Below are positions 6,692 through 12,104 of a stretch of 13,272 nt of DNA, in pieces. The DNA is from Eubacterium sp. (GTDB taxonomy: Bacteria; Bacillota_A; Clostridia; Lachnospirales; Lachnospiraceae), in NCBI GenBank assembly GCA_024687845.1, contig JAILEL010000092.1:1-13272 (forward strand), given 5' to 3'. The notes beneath the pieces were generated by a model. That model ran no database searches and was not told the DNA's origin. It saw nothing but the letters and a program-made list of their open reading frames with translations. Numbering within the stretch: the first letter of the stretch is position 1; every line of letters begins with the position of its first letter. The position numbers and the translations under genes are program-made.

Positions 6692-6886
6692 TTACCTAAG
6701 TTTTATTGTGAGCTTTATATATGAACCCGCGTTTATAACTGATTCTCCAATAACGCTCGCCGTATTAGTAATTCGCTGTGGGACATTTCCAGCCTTACCT
6801 TCAAATAATAACAAATCAGATTCGTCATAAATCTTTATTTCATTTTCGGTATCTAAATTTTCTAAAAACGTAAATAATTTACTCAT
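6692..6886 (-). CDS. Small acidic protein, 64 residues
   Basis: The ATG at 6886 is one base after the TGA of the upstream gene, a classic coupled start, so it is preferred over upstream in-frame ATGs inside that gene. The product begins MSKLFTFLENLDTENEIKIY and carries DLLLFEGKAGNVPQRI, then a beta-rich end (SYIKLTIKLR). Short proteins of the pattern FLENLDxxxEIxIYD...LFxGxxGxVP are common on conjugative elements and phages of Clostridia; the role is unknown. Confidence 0.6.
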   Translation of the reverse strand: MSKLFTFLENLDTENEIKIYDESDLLLFEGKAGNVPQRITNTASVIGESVINAGSYIKLTIKLR

Positions 6887-6887
6887 T

Positions 6888-7247
6888 TCACAAACCAGCT
6901 TCATCACACATTTTTTTAATTTCACTCATAGTAGAATTAATAATGAATTTATTCTTCTCTTCATCTGTGAGTTCCGGCACTGTGATTCCTTTGTTTCTAG
7001 CATAAGCAATCAGACCTTGGTAGTCTATTTGAACTCCACGCAATTTGGCTGAGTCAAAATATGGTGTTGTCTGAAGACTTTTTTCATATCTCTCTCTTGC
7101 TTTAATTGCTCTACGCTCTAATTCACGAGCTTTGGCTTCCCTTATTTTATCCATTGATGACTTTGGTGTCATAAGCTCATTCCATATAGCCTGAGCAAGG
7201 TCAGGCTTTGCATGTTCTAATGCATATCTAACTTCATTACCTCTCAT
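6888..7247 (-). CDS. Unknown protein with C-terminal IDYxGLIAYAxxKG motif
   Basis: A 119-residue protein. Residues 30-57 are a charged helix, likely a coiled coil (KIREAKARELERRAIKARER). Residues 73-101 carry QIDYQGLIAYARNKG followed by ELTDEEKNKF. The same C-terminal block recurs in the 127-residue protein at 12097-12480 (16 of 29 residues identical), although their N-termini are unrelated. The two therefore share a small module joined to different heads. It is coupled to the 64-codon gene (1-base gap). AAGGAA lies 8 bases before the ATG. Confidence 0.7.
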   Translation of the reverse strand: MRGNEVRYALEHAKPDLAQAIWNELMTPKSSMDKIREAKARELERRAIKARERYEKSLQTTPYFDSAKLRGVQIDYQGLIAYARNKGITVPELTDEEKNKFIINSTMSEIKKMCDEAGL

Positions 7248-7329
7248 AAGCTAAATTCCTTCCCTGTCAATTCGTTCTTTTGTTGCTTGCTTTTTGACTA
7301 TTAGTAAGGCTAAAGAGCATTTGCAATGC

Positions 7330-7404
7330 TTATCTTAAATCATAGTTATAATCATTAATATTTGGAAATGTTTTAATAAAATCCTCAAATGATATTTTTT
7401 TCAT
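7330..7404 (-). pseudogene. Internally deleted 24-codon copy of the 129-codon gene
   Basis: Its first 19 codons (MKKISFEDFIKTFPNINDY) match the N-terminus of the 129-codon gene at 11348-11737 (MEKIPFEDFIKTLPNINDY), and its last codons (DYNYDLR then stop) match that gene's C-terminus. Everything between is missing. The intact relative has ATAATCA at both deletion ends (11366-11372 and 11681-11687), 315 bases apart, exactly 105 codons, and 129 minus 105 is 24. The junction here keeps one ATAATCA (7348-7354). The frame and start survive, and it overlaps the end of the 316-codon gene by 20 bases, so the peptide may still be made. Confidence 0.75.
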
Positions 7405-8335
7405 ATACTTTTTCTAGATAGATAGGGTTTATGTGATCATGAGTATCTTGATATCTTACCGTAATACTTGCATCAACATAATCTTCTACTGCACCTGGCT
7501 TTATCGCCTTATCAACATATCTCTTCCAATCCTCTTGAGATACATCAACAATTCCAACCTTACTATTATCACCAACTAGCTTTACTCTATCTCCCTTTTC
7601 AAATGGGTTAGGAATAACTATATATTTATTTTCGAATCGCTTCATACTGCGACCTTCAATCCTAGCAACCTCTTCATCTGAAAACTCATATGTATAATAG
7701 TCAGTTAGAACTCCTCGCTCATTAAATCTAACTCCTGCAACAGGACTTCCTGGTATAAGGAATCTATGCAAATGACCATTAAAATACGTTTCTGCAATAA
7801 TTTTAGACTTTTGCTTTTCAAGATTTCTAATAATCTGATGTTTTTCAACTGTAAATTTCTGTTTAGAGTCCTTCCCAACTTCTATAGCAAGTTCTGCTTT
7901 CTTATAAAAGCCGTCACCATAACTATCTCTTCCAATAAATAGTTGGTATACATATCCTCCTTTATCAACAATAAATTGTTTCAAACACTTCAAGTCAAAT
8001 GCTATTCGTTCTTCAATTTGCTGTTTAAGGTCCTCATCTGCTGTAATATCAGAAATCTTCTTTAATTCTCTATGTAACTCAAATAGATTCAATCCACTGT
8101 TGTATATGATAGTAGCCCTGTCAGAATCAGAAAATTTAATATTTTCTTTTTCTATCAGTTCCTTAACATCTGGAGAAGGAATGTATCTTTCTATAAAAAA
8201 ACGTTCAGCCCTTACACCTGACACAAAATCACACACTTCCTGCTCTGACATAGGATTCAAAGATCCATTTTCAAATAAAGCTCTGAGCGCCTCCAAAGAT
8301 TTTTCTATTGTAATTTGGTCGTAGCATTTATTCAT
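7385..8335 (-). CDS. Unrecognised 316-residue protein with SH3/KOW-like end
   Basis: Residues 1-125 are mostly helical (EKSLEALRALFENGSLNPMS at the front). Residues 126-215 are mixed, with GGYVYQLFIGRDSYGDGF and HLHRFLIPGSPVAGVRF. Residues 240-312 hold NPFEKGDRVKLVGDNSKVGI, which looks like a small SH3/KOW-type beta barrel, followed by YVDASITVRYQD. There are no membrane segments and no catalytic motif I can name. The ribosome site is weak (GAGAG, 11 bases away), consistent with coupling to the 59-codon gene 48 bases upstream. Its last codons overlap the start of the deleted 24-codon gene. It is the largest gene of this run, so probably the main effector. Confidence 0.7.
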   Translation of the reverse strand: MNKCYDQITIEKSLEALRALFENGSLNPMSEQEVCDFVSGVRAERFFIERYIPSPDVKELIEKENIKFSDSDRATIIYNSGLNLFELHRELKKISDITADEDLKQQIEERIAFDLKCLKQFIVDKGGYVYQLFIGRDSYGDGFYKKAELAIEVGKDSKQKFTVEKHQIIRNLEKQKSKIIAETYFNGHLHRFLIPGSPVAGVRFNERGVLTDYYTYEFSDEEVARIEGRSMKRFENKYIVIPNPFEKGDRVKLVGDNSKVGIVDVSQEDWKRYVDKAIKPGAVEDYVDASITVRYQDTHDHINPIYLEKVYEKNII

Positions 8336-8382
8336 AAATTCTTAACTCTCGATGAAAAGGCCGCGTAAATTTACTGTACAAA

Positions 8383-8562
8383 TTAAACAGGCAATTTACA
8401 TTCTTTAAGTTCAAGGTCATCGTCAGATACGACGCATGTAGCAAAAACATCCCATTCTTGCAATTTACACGACAAGGTTAAACTTCGTTCATTAGAATGT
8501 AAATCGAATCCTAAGAAACAATAAAGGCCTTGTATTGCTTTATCAACAGTTGATGTTTGCAT
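8383..8562 (-). CDS. Small 59-residue protein, unrecognised
   Basis: This short gene starts at an ATG with AAAGGAG 8 bases upstream. The product begins MQTSTVDKAIQGLYCFLGFD and contains SLTLSCKLQEWDVFATCVV, then an acidic DDDLELKECK end. Four cysteines are spread through it. Amino-acid use looks natural, and the gene lies directly ahead of the 316-codon gene, so a small partner (antitoxin- or regulator-like) is plausible. Its leader contains two competing hairpins (next entry), which argues that its translation is controlled. Confidence 0.6.
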   Translation of the reverse strand: MQTSTVDKAIQGLYCFLGFDLHSNERSLTLSCKLQEWDVFATCVVSDDDLELKECKLPV

Positions 8563-8570
8563 ACTCTTTA

Positions 8571-8690
8571 CTCCTTTCTCTAGTATTCCAAGTTAGAGAA
8601 AGTCCTCAAAGGACTTCTCTATTTATCTCTAAAAGAGAAATCCTTCTCTGGTCCTCTGAGTAGATTACTCTTCCATTATCTCGGACATTA
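8571..8690 (-). promoter_or_regulatory. Switch-like leader with mutually exclusive hairpins and a leader peptide
   Basis: On the minus strand, in order: a 7-codon frame MSEIMEE (8688-8665) with TAGGG upstream; a hairpin of AGAGAA arms (8634-8639, 8644-8649); hairpin A, 8611-8621 with 8594-8605 (11 bp, one bulge); then the ribosome site of the 59-codon gene. The 3' arm of hairpin A (8594-8602) can instead pair perfectly over 9 bp with 8574-8582, which overlaps the AAAGGAG site. The two helices cannot form together, the layout of translational attenuators or riboswitches. The trigger is unknown. Confidence 0.45.
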
Positions 8691-8741
8691 GCCCTACACC
8701 AAGTTTATCTACTATATATCATTTTATCTTTATATATTATC

Positions 8742-8767
8742 TCTGTCATTCAACGCGTGGTTGAATA
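8742..8767. repeat. 26-bp stem-loop repeat, copy 1
   Basis: Identical over 26 bases to 9620-9645. The core is a stem-loop: ATTCAAC and GTTGAAT arms around GCGTG. It lies about 180 bases upstream of the 59-codon gene and just beyond the Uma2 terminator. Flanking sequence differs from copy 2 on both sides, so the unit is sharply bounded. Confidence 0.8.
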
Positions 8768-8789
8768 GGTTATTAATCAAATTTATGCA

Positions 8790-8819
8790 ATAAAAATACT
8801 CTTGGCCAAAACCAAGAGC
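8790..8819 (-). terminator. Terminator after the Uma2-family gene
   Basis: CTCTTGG (8799-8805) and CCAAGAG (8812-8818) form a 7-bp stem with a 6-base loop, followed on the minus strand by TATTTTTATTG. It lies about 80 bases past the Uma2 stop and just before repeat copy 1. Confidence 0.75.
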
Positions 8820-8899
8820 ATAAAATATATCTGATAAATCGCTTAACAAATTAAAATAAACATTACACCAGACCGATAAAATCTTAACTGTGTGTTTTG

Positions 8900-9379
8900 T
8901 TATTGAATATCTTCACCAACATGTTCCATAAGTTCTACCATTTTAAATTTTATTGAAGGAAATAAAATTAAAGATATATTATCAGTATTTTGGCTGCCAT
9001 TTATTATATCTTGTAAAATATAATATTCACCAGTATCATCCAGTAAATACCTTTCAATTTTTCCACCTGGAACTCTCCAATCTATTAGCCAATATTCTTC
9101 AACACCAATATTTTCGTATACCTTCATTTTTTTATTTCTATCGGTCTCCTCTGTGGATGGTGTAAGTATTTCTGCTATAAAGCGTGGTACATCTGTATAG
9201 CACAGTCGTTGTCCGTGTCTAACACCACACAAAAGACTTATATCAGGCTCAAATTTTTCTCCTGGATATTCCAGCCATTCATATTTTGCTTCACGCATTA
9301 CTACGCAATTAGGATTTTTTATAAAAGACTTTATAATATGTTCTAAATTATTCATTACAAATCTATGCTCTGGATACAT
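8900..9379 (-). CDS. Uma2-family (DUF820) PD-(D/E)XK nuclease
   Basis: A 159-residue protein of the Uma2/DUF820 family. Core motifs are PDISLLC (45-51), FIAEILTPSTEETDRNKKM (67-85) and Y88 through GVEEYWLID (92-100), giving the D46, E70 and K83/K86 pattern of PD-(D/E)XK folds. Typical members have about 30-45 extra N-terminal residues (the Y-DYL / LIDG region); here the frame begins at about their second motif, so the protein is short or 5'-truncated. The ATG at 9379 is chosen because GAGGG lies 5 bases upstream; an ATG at 9391 has no site. That site is buried in a 9-bp hairpin. The unit is bracketed by the two 26-bp repeats and ends at its own terminator. Confidence 0.85.
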   Translation of the reverse strand: MYPEHRFVMNNLEHIIKSFIKNPNCVVMREAKYEWLEYPGEKFEPDISLLCGVRHGQRLCYTDVPRFIAEILTPSTEETDRNKKMKVYENIGVEEYWLIDWRVPGGKIERYLLDDTGEYYILQDIINGSQNTDNISLILFPSIKFKMVELMEHVGEDIQ

Positions 9380-9381
9380 AT

Positions 9382-9419
9382 TTACCCTCATAGAAATCTA
9401 TAGTTGTTGGTGAGGGTAA
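9382..9419 (-). promoter_or_regulatory. Hairpin hiding the Uma2 ribosome binding site
   Basis: TTACCCTCA (9382-9390) and TGAGGGTAA (9411-9419) are perfect 9-bp complements. The arm nearest the gene carries GAGGG, the ribosome site 5 bases ahead of the ATG at 9379, so the folded leader should reduce translation. The 20-base loop contains a second small stem (TAGA/TCTA). Confidence 0.45.
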
Positions 9420-9467
9420 TATGGTTTATGTACAGTACCTGTTTCATATTTCCATAATCATAACTTC

Positions 9468-9587
9468 TCACCATTCTCTAATACTCCAATTACAGCGAAA
9501 CTCATCTGTAAGTCCATCTAAATGCATGCGGATTTCTTTATTAAGTTGCCTTACCTCTTCAATCAATGAACTGTCAATTACAACCAC
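9468..9587 (-). CDS. Possible small protein upstream of the Uma2 gene
   Basis: An open frame of 39 codons from GTG with natural-looking composition: IDSSLIEEVRQLNKEIRMHL then DGLTDEFRCNWSIREW. AAGGTGG suits a start a few codons later, and no ordinary ATG is well placed; the only in-frame one would give 19 residues. It lies directly after a good promoter (9588-9615) and ahead of the Uma2 gene. It could be a helical antitoxin-like peptide, a leader, or the damaged head of the short Uma2 gene. Evidence is limited to composition and position. Confidence 0.3.
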   Translation of the reverse strand: MVVIDSSLIEEVRQLNKEIRMHLDGLTDEFRCNWSIREW

Positions 9588-9615
9588 CTTATATTAATAT
9601 TTTATTCGCAGTCAA
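9588..9615 (-). promoter_or_regulatory. Sigma-A promoter next to repeat copy 2
   Basis: On the minus strand TTGACT (9610-9615), 16 bases, TATAAG (9588-9593). It sits 4 bases downstream of repeat copy 2 and would transcribe the small frame at 9468-9587 and the Uma2 gene. Confidence 0.5.
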
Positions 9616-9619
9616 TTCT

Positions 9620-9645
9620 TCTGTCATTCAACGCGTGGTTGAATA
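9620..9645. repeat. 26-bp stem-loop repeat, copy 2
   Basis: Identical to 8742-8767 in the same orientation, with the same ATTCAAC/GTTGAAT stem. With copy 1 it brackets an 878-base unit containing the Uma2 gene, its promoter and its terminator. It could be a recombination scar, a protein-binding site, or the end of a small mobile unit. Confidence 0.8.
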
Positions 9646-9700
9646 TGGTGGTTTAGGTAAGCTAAATAGGTTAATATATAGCTTATAAAAGACCATCACG

Positions 9701-9847
9701 TTAGTTCTTTTCATCTATCGCCATTATAATAAATGTAGCCGTTGGCAGACCAGTTTTCTCTATCGCTGGCTGAATACGTTGCTCAAAATCATCTTTCTTA
9801 ATATTAATTGTAACGTCTGTTAAGCTAAAAGGTAACGTTTGCGATTT
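9701..9847 (-). pseudogene. 5'-truncated ribbon-helix-helix-like gene
   Basis: A 48-codon frame ends in a proper stop: KSQTLPFSLTDVTINIKKDD then FEQRIQPAIEKTGLPTATFI and IMAIDEKN. The pattern of a beta strand followed by DDFEQRIxPAIEKTGLPxATFI resembles ribbon-helix-helix antitoxin or mobilisation proteins. The frame remains open about 10 codons upstream to a TAA, with no start codon and no ribosome site, and the next thing upstream is a terminator. The head and control signals appear to have been lost. Confidence 0.5.
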
Positions 9848-9883
9848 ATTTTTTTTTGTGATTTTATGGAAGAAAATTTAGGA

Positions 9884-9924
9884 ACAAAAAATAATGCTCC
9901 CAAACAAAGTTGAGAGCATTTTTG
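9884..9924. terminator. Bidirectional terminator after the 109-codon gene
   Basis: ATGCTC (9894-9899) pairs with GAGCAT (9914-9919), extended by CAA/TTG across one mismatch. T-runs flank it on both strands (ATTTTTGTG on plus, ATTATTTTTTG on minus). It lies just past the stop at 9937 and separates the array to the right from the decayed gene to the left. Confidence 0.7.
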
Positions 9925-9936
9925 TGATTTACTAAA

Positions 9937-10266
9937 TTAATCTTGAAGCAATTTAGGAGTTTCCTCGTCAACCACCACATAGCTTCCATCATTTAGTGCA
10001 TTAATTCTTAAAATAATGGTCTGTACGAGGGATAGAAGATTCTTTTTCTTCTGATTATACATTTTATCGTTAAAATGAAGAACTCCATCATTATCAAACG
10101 AATATAAGGAAGTATATTCCTTTTCGGCTTCTTCGTTCAGAACAGATAAAGCCATATCATTGTCTATTACGCTTATGCCTGTTGACCACTTTCCAGTGTT
10201 TAAGTCAAGAACATCTTTCCATATTGGACCATGAGAAAAATCATATTTTATTCTTACATTTTTCAT
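9937..10266 (-). CDS. Unrecognised 109-residue protein
   Basis: The product starts MKNVRIKYDFSHGPIWKDVL and has LNTGKWSTGISVIDND, then an acidic middle and a basic helix (MYNQKKKNLLSLVQTIIL). It is compact, without membrane segment or signal peptide. AAAGGAG lies 6 bases before the ATG. It is the last gene of the array running from the right edge and is followed by a good terminator. Its acidic, single-domain character is like many immunity proteins and antitoxins, but no family is recognised. Confidence 0.65.
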   Translation of the reverse strand: MKNVRIKYDFSHGPIWKDVLDLNTGKWSTGISVIDNDMALSVLNEEAEKEYTSLYSFDNDGVLHFNDKMYNQKKKNLLSLVQTIILRINALNDGSYVVVDEETPKLLQD

Positions 10267-10324
10267 AACGCGCTCCTTTATTTTCTTGTTGGAAATACAA
10301 GGACAGGTGTATGTAGATATAATC

Positions 10325-10618
10325 TTATGAATTTGCTAAGCTGTATTGCTCCCAATAACGAAGAATATAATCTGAATCAAATTCACCTTTAATATACCTT
10401 AAAATAGAATCATATTCTCCAAGAACCTCTTCTTTTCTACGAATATCATTCTTTGGATCTGTAAAGGTTATATTTATAAGCTCTTTAATCTTATTAAGAT
10501 AAAACTCCTCATATTGCTTATCATTTTCTTCTTCGTTATCAATTAAACGCTTTACTTCACCAGCTATATTTGACAATTGTTCTCTAAATGATAGTTTATA
10601 CCACGTTTCTACTTTCAT
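10325..10618 (-). CDS. Unrecognised 97-residue helical protein
   Basis: The product is almost entirely helical by pattern: REQLSNIAGEVKRLIDN, QYEEFYLNKIKELINI, then DSILRYIKGEFDSDY and YWEQYSLANS. AAGAGG lies 8 bases before the ATG, just past the stop of the frameshifted gene upstream (12-base gap). In that position, downstream of a minimal nucleotidyltransferase, a helical partner (as in MNT-HEPN pairs) is a natural thought, but the RxxxxxH signature of HEPN proteins is not present, so I do not call it that. Confidence 0.65.
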   Translation of the reverse strand: MKVETWYKLSFREQLSNIAGEVKRLIDNEEENDKQYEEFYLNKIKELINITFTDPKNDIRRKEEVLGEYDSILRYIKGEFDSDYILRYWEQYSLANS

Positions 10619-10630
10619 AACATATACCTC

Positions 10631-10876
10631 TTATCTAACCCATTTAGTTAGAGTTGATAAAGCAACATCTATTATATCTTCATCTACAAGCAAACGTCCA
10701 TGAAGGAGCCCTTTAAAGAGTTCCTTCATGGATATTATAACATTAATAAATTCACTCAACACTAGATAATACGAAGTTATCCCACTTTTCGAAAAACTCA
10801 TCCATAAGTGGTAAACCACTTAGAACATTACGATTTTTACAAAATTCTTCAAGAATACCATCTTATTTTTAACCAT
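10631..10876 (-). pseudogene. Small gene with compensating frameshifts
   Basis: The frame beginning MVKNK (ATG at 10876) reaches a stop after 18 codons, and the same frame reopens to give a sensible C-terminus (SEFINVIISMKELFKG, then VDEDIIDVALSTLTKW). Between about 10862 and 10760 the protein-like reading is in another frame: DGILEEFCKNRN, then LPLMDEFFEKWDNFVL. Joining them gives one continuous protein of about 82 residues, so the gene carries two opposite shifts. Either it is inactive or there is sequencing or programmed slippage. Its end is packed against the next gene. A 34-base palindrome lies within it. Confidence 0.45.
10698..10731. repeat. 34-base near-perfect palindrome
   Basis: CCATGAAGGAGCCCTTT (10698-10714) is followed without a loop by its complement (10715-10731), with one G-U pair and one mismatch in 17. 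The centre is TTTAAA. It could form a cruciform or a bound operator, and it lies inside the frameshifted gene. A second perfect 16-base hairpin (AAGTGG/CCACTT) lies at 10805-10820. Confidence 0.7.
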
Positions 10877-10904
10877 TTTGCTCTTTACTGGCTCCGAAGG
10901 TAAT

Positions 10905-11237
10905 TTAAGCCTCATAAACAGTTATACCTTTAGTGTCTATTTCTTTCTTAAGATTCGTACCTATAAGATTATAATAAACAACATCACAATTATAATCACA
11001 CAACATTGAAGTTTTTAAACTTAAATCGCGAACTCTTTGATCCTGTGTACTACAAGAAATATCATAGCAAATGTCTATGTCGCTATTATCATTACATGTT
11101 TGAGTAGCAGCACTTCCAAAAACGATAATACGCTTTACAATCGGTGTTTTCTTCGCCAAATTACATAATAAAATAACAGGCTTTTGATATCTGACATCAA
11201 TAGCAGACAAATCTTTTTCCGCTTCCACCCTATCCAT
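10905..11237 (-). CDS. Minimal nucleotidyltransferase (MNT, Pol-beta fold)
   Basis: A 110-residue protein with the hallmark motif VFGSAATQTCNDNSDIDICY: G41-S42, D53 and D55, and a third acidic residue at D85 (CDVVYYN). This is the complete catalytic set of the minimal nucleotidyltransferase family (NTP_transf_2-like). Members act as antitoxins that AMPylate HEPN toxins in MNT-HEPN modules, or as stand-alone transferases. The ATG at 11237 follows GGGGGA; an ATG four codons upstream has no site. The downstream gene is frameshifted and the next is a helical 97-residue protein, so a recognisable HEPN partner is missing. It is about 110 bases from the 129-codon gene, so it may have its own promoter. 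Confidence 0.85.
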   Translation of the reverse strand: MDRVEAEKDLSAIDVRYQKPVILLCNLAKKTPIVKRIIVFGSAATQTCNDNSDIDICYDISCSTQDQRVRDLSLKTSMLCDYNCDVVYYNLIGTNLKKEIDTKGITVYEA

Positions 11238-11347
11238 ATATTCCCCCATGAAATCAAGCTCTTAATTTGTTAGACTATTTCTAGCAACATTCATTATCAC
11301 GATGTAGATATATTAAAGCCCTTTTTTTTAGCCATGAGTATTTATAG

Positions 11348-11737
11348 TCATCTCAAATCATAGTTATAATCAAACATCCATTGGTCAAACCACTCCATAG
11401 CAGTTCTATCCTTATTTTTCCATTCATTATCCCAAATGCAATAATCGAGTAGTTCCCATTCTGCAGAACGTAATTCTTCTTTAGTCCCTTTAGATAATTT
11501 AGGATCTGTAAGAACTGCATCAACAGTGTTAATAAAAACCTTAATCTGATTTTCTAGTTTTTCCAATTCACCGTTATTTTTATAGTTAACACACTTATCA
11601 GCTTCACCCCAAACATCACTCATATGCTGGATAAAAGTACATTTATGTCTGGCAGACCAAACCTTCTTTGTTTGCTCATCATAATCATTAATATTGGGAA
11701 GTGTTTTTATAAAGTCTTCAAATGGTATTTTTTCCAT
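11348..11737 (-). CDS. Unrecognised 129-residue protein (parent of the 24-codon remnant)
   Basis: The product starts MEKIPFEDFIKTLPNINDYD, has a helical Trp/Glu-rich middle (HMSDVWGEADKCVNY, LRSAEWELLDYCIWDNEW) and ends WFDQWMFDYNYDLR. It is acidic and soluble-looking. AGAGG/AAGG precedes the ATG, 10 bases after the stop of the duplicated-unit gene. Its two ends, but not its middle, are found again at 7330-7404. The ATAATCA at 11366-11372 and 11681-11687 marks the deletion points. No known family is recognised; repeated presence in one island suggests a partner protein of a modular system. Confidence 0.7.
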   Translation of the reverse strand: MEKIPFEDFIKTLPNINDYDEQTKKVWSARHKCTFIQHMSDVWGEADKCVNYKNNGELEKLENQIKVFINTVDAVLTDPKLSKGTKEELRSAEWELLDYCIWDNEWKNKDRTAMEWFDQWMFDYNYDLR

Positions 11738-11747
11738 TTCCTTACCT

Positions 11748-12104
11748 CTAAATCAGTTTAAGATTGCTCATATCATCTTTAATTTTTCTTACTGATATTC
11801 CTAGTTTTGCAGCTCCCACTTCTGGAGTGATTAGTCCGTCGTTAACTAAATCATAAACTATCTCGCTTGCGCCCATATAGCATAAGGTATCTGTAACATC
11901 ACACATATTCCTTGGTTTTCTTCTAGGCTTAGATAGTTGTGTTGAATATTCATGACCATTTACTTTCATATCAGCCTTAAGTTTTCCTGCTGATATTCCC
12001 AGCTTTGTAGCTCCTACTTCTGGAGTGATTTGCCCATCGCGAACAAGTTCATAAATCACCTTGCTCGCACCCATGTGGCATAAGTTATCTGCAATACTAC
12101 ACAT
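11748..12104 (-). CDS. Tandem two-unit HTH-like protein
   Basis: 118 residues made of two copies of one 46-residue unit: residues 1-46 and 67-112, 30 of 46 identical. Each reads MCxxxDxLCxMGAS, then YxLVxDGxITPEVGAxKLGI and SxxKxKxDM. The ITPEVGAxKLGIS part has the look of a helix-turn-helix. The linker (49-66) is basic (SKPRRKPRN). At DNA level the units are 11967-12104 and 11769-11906. Two DNA-binding units on a basic linker would suit a palindromic or direct-repeat operator, but DNA binding is inferred. The ATG overlaps the end of the 127-codon gene by 8 bases, so the two are translationally coupled. Confidence 0.75.
   Translation of the reverse strand: MCSIADNLCHMGASKVIYELVRDGQITPEVGATKLGISAGKLKADMKVNGHEYSTQLSKPRRKPRNMCDVTDTLCYMGASEIVYDLVNDGLITPEVGAAKLGISVRKIKDDMSNLKLI

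Noticed and set aside
8742..9645. CRISPR array from the repeated 26-mer
   Set aside because: There are only two copies, 878 bases apart, with genes rather than short spacers between them, and no cas genes.
11291..11330. Short frame reading MAKKKGFNISTS in the gap before the nucleotidyltransferase
   Set aside because: It is 12 codons long, has no ribosome site and stops at once. It may be the head of a lost gene but cannot be distinguished from chance.
10325..11737. Homology between the 97-residue and 129-residue proteins
   Set aside because: They share a TDPK and similar helical patterning, but the match is too short and scattered to argue common origin by eye.
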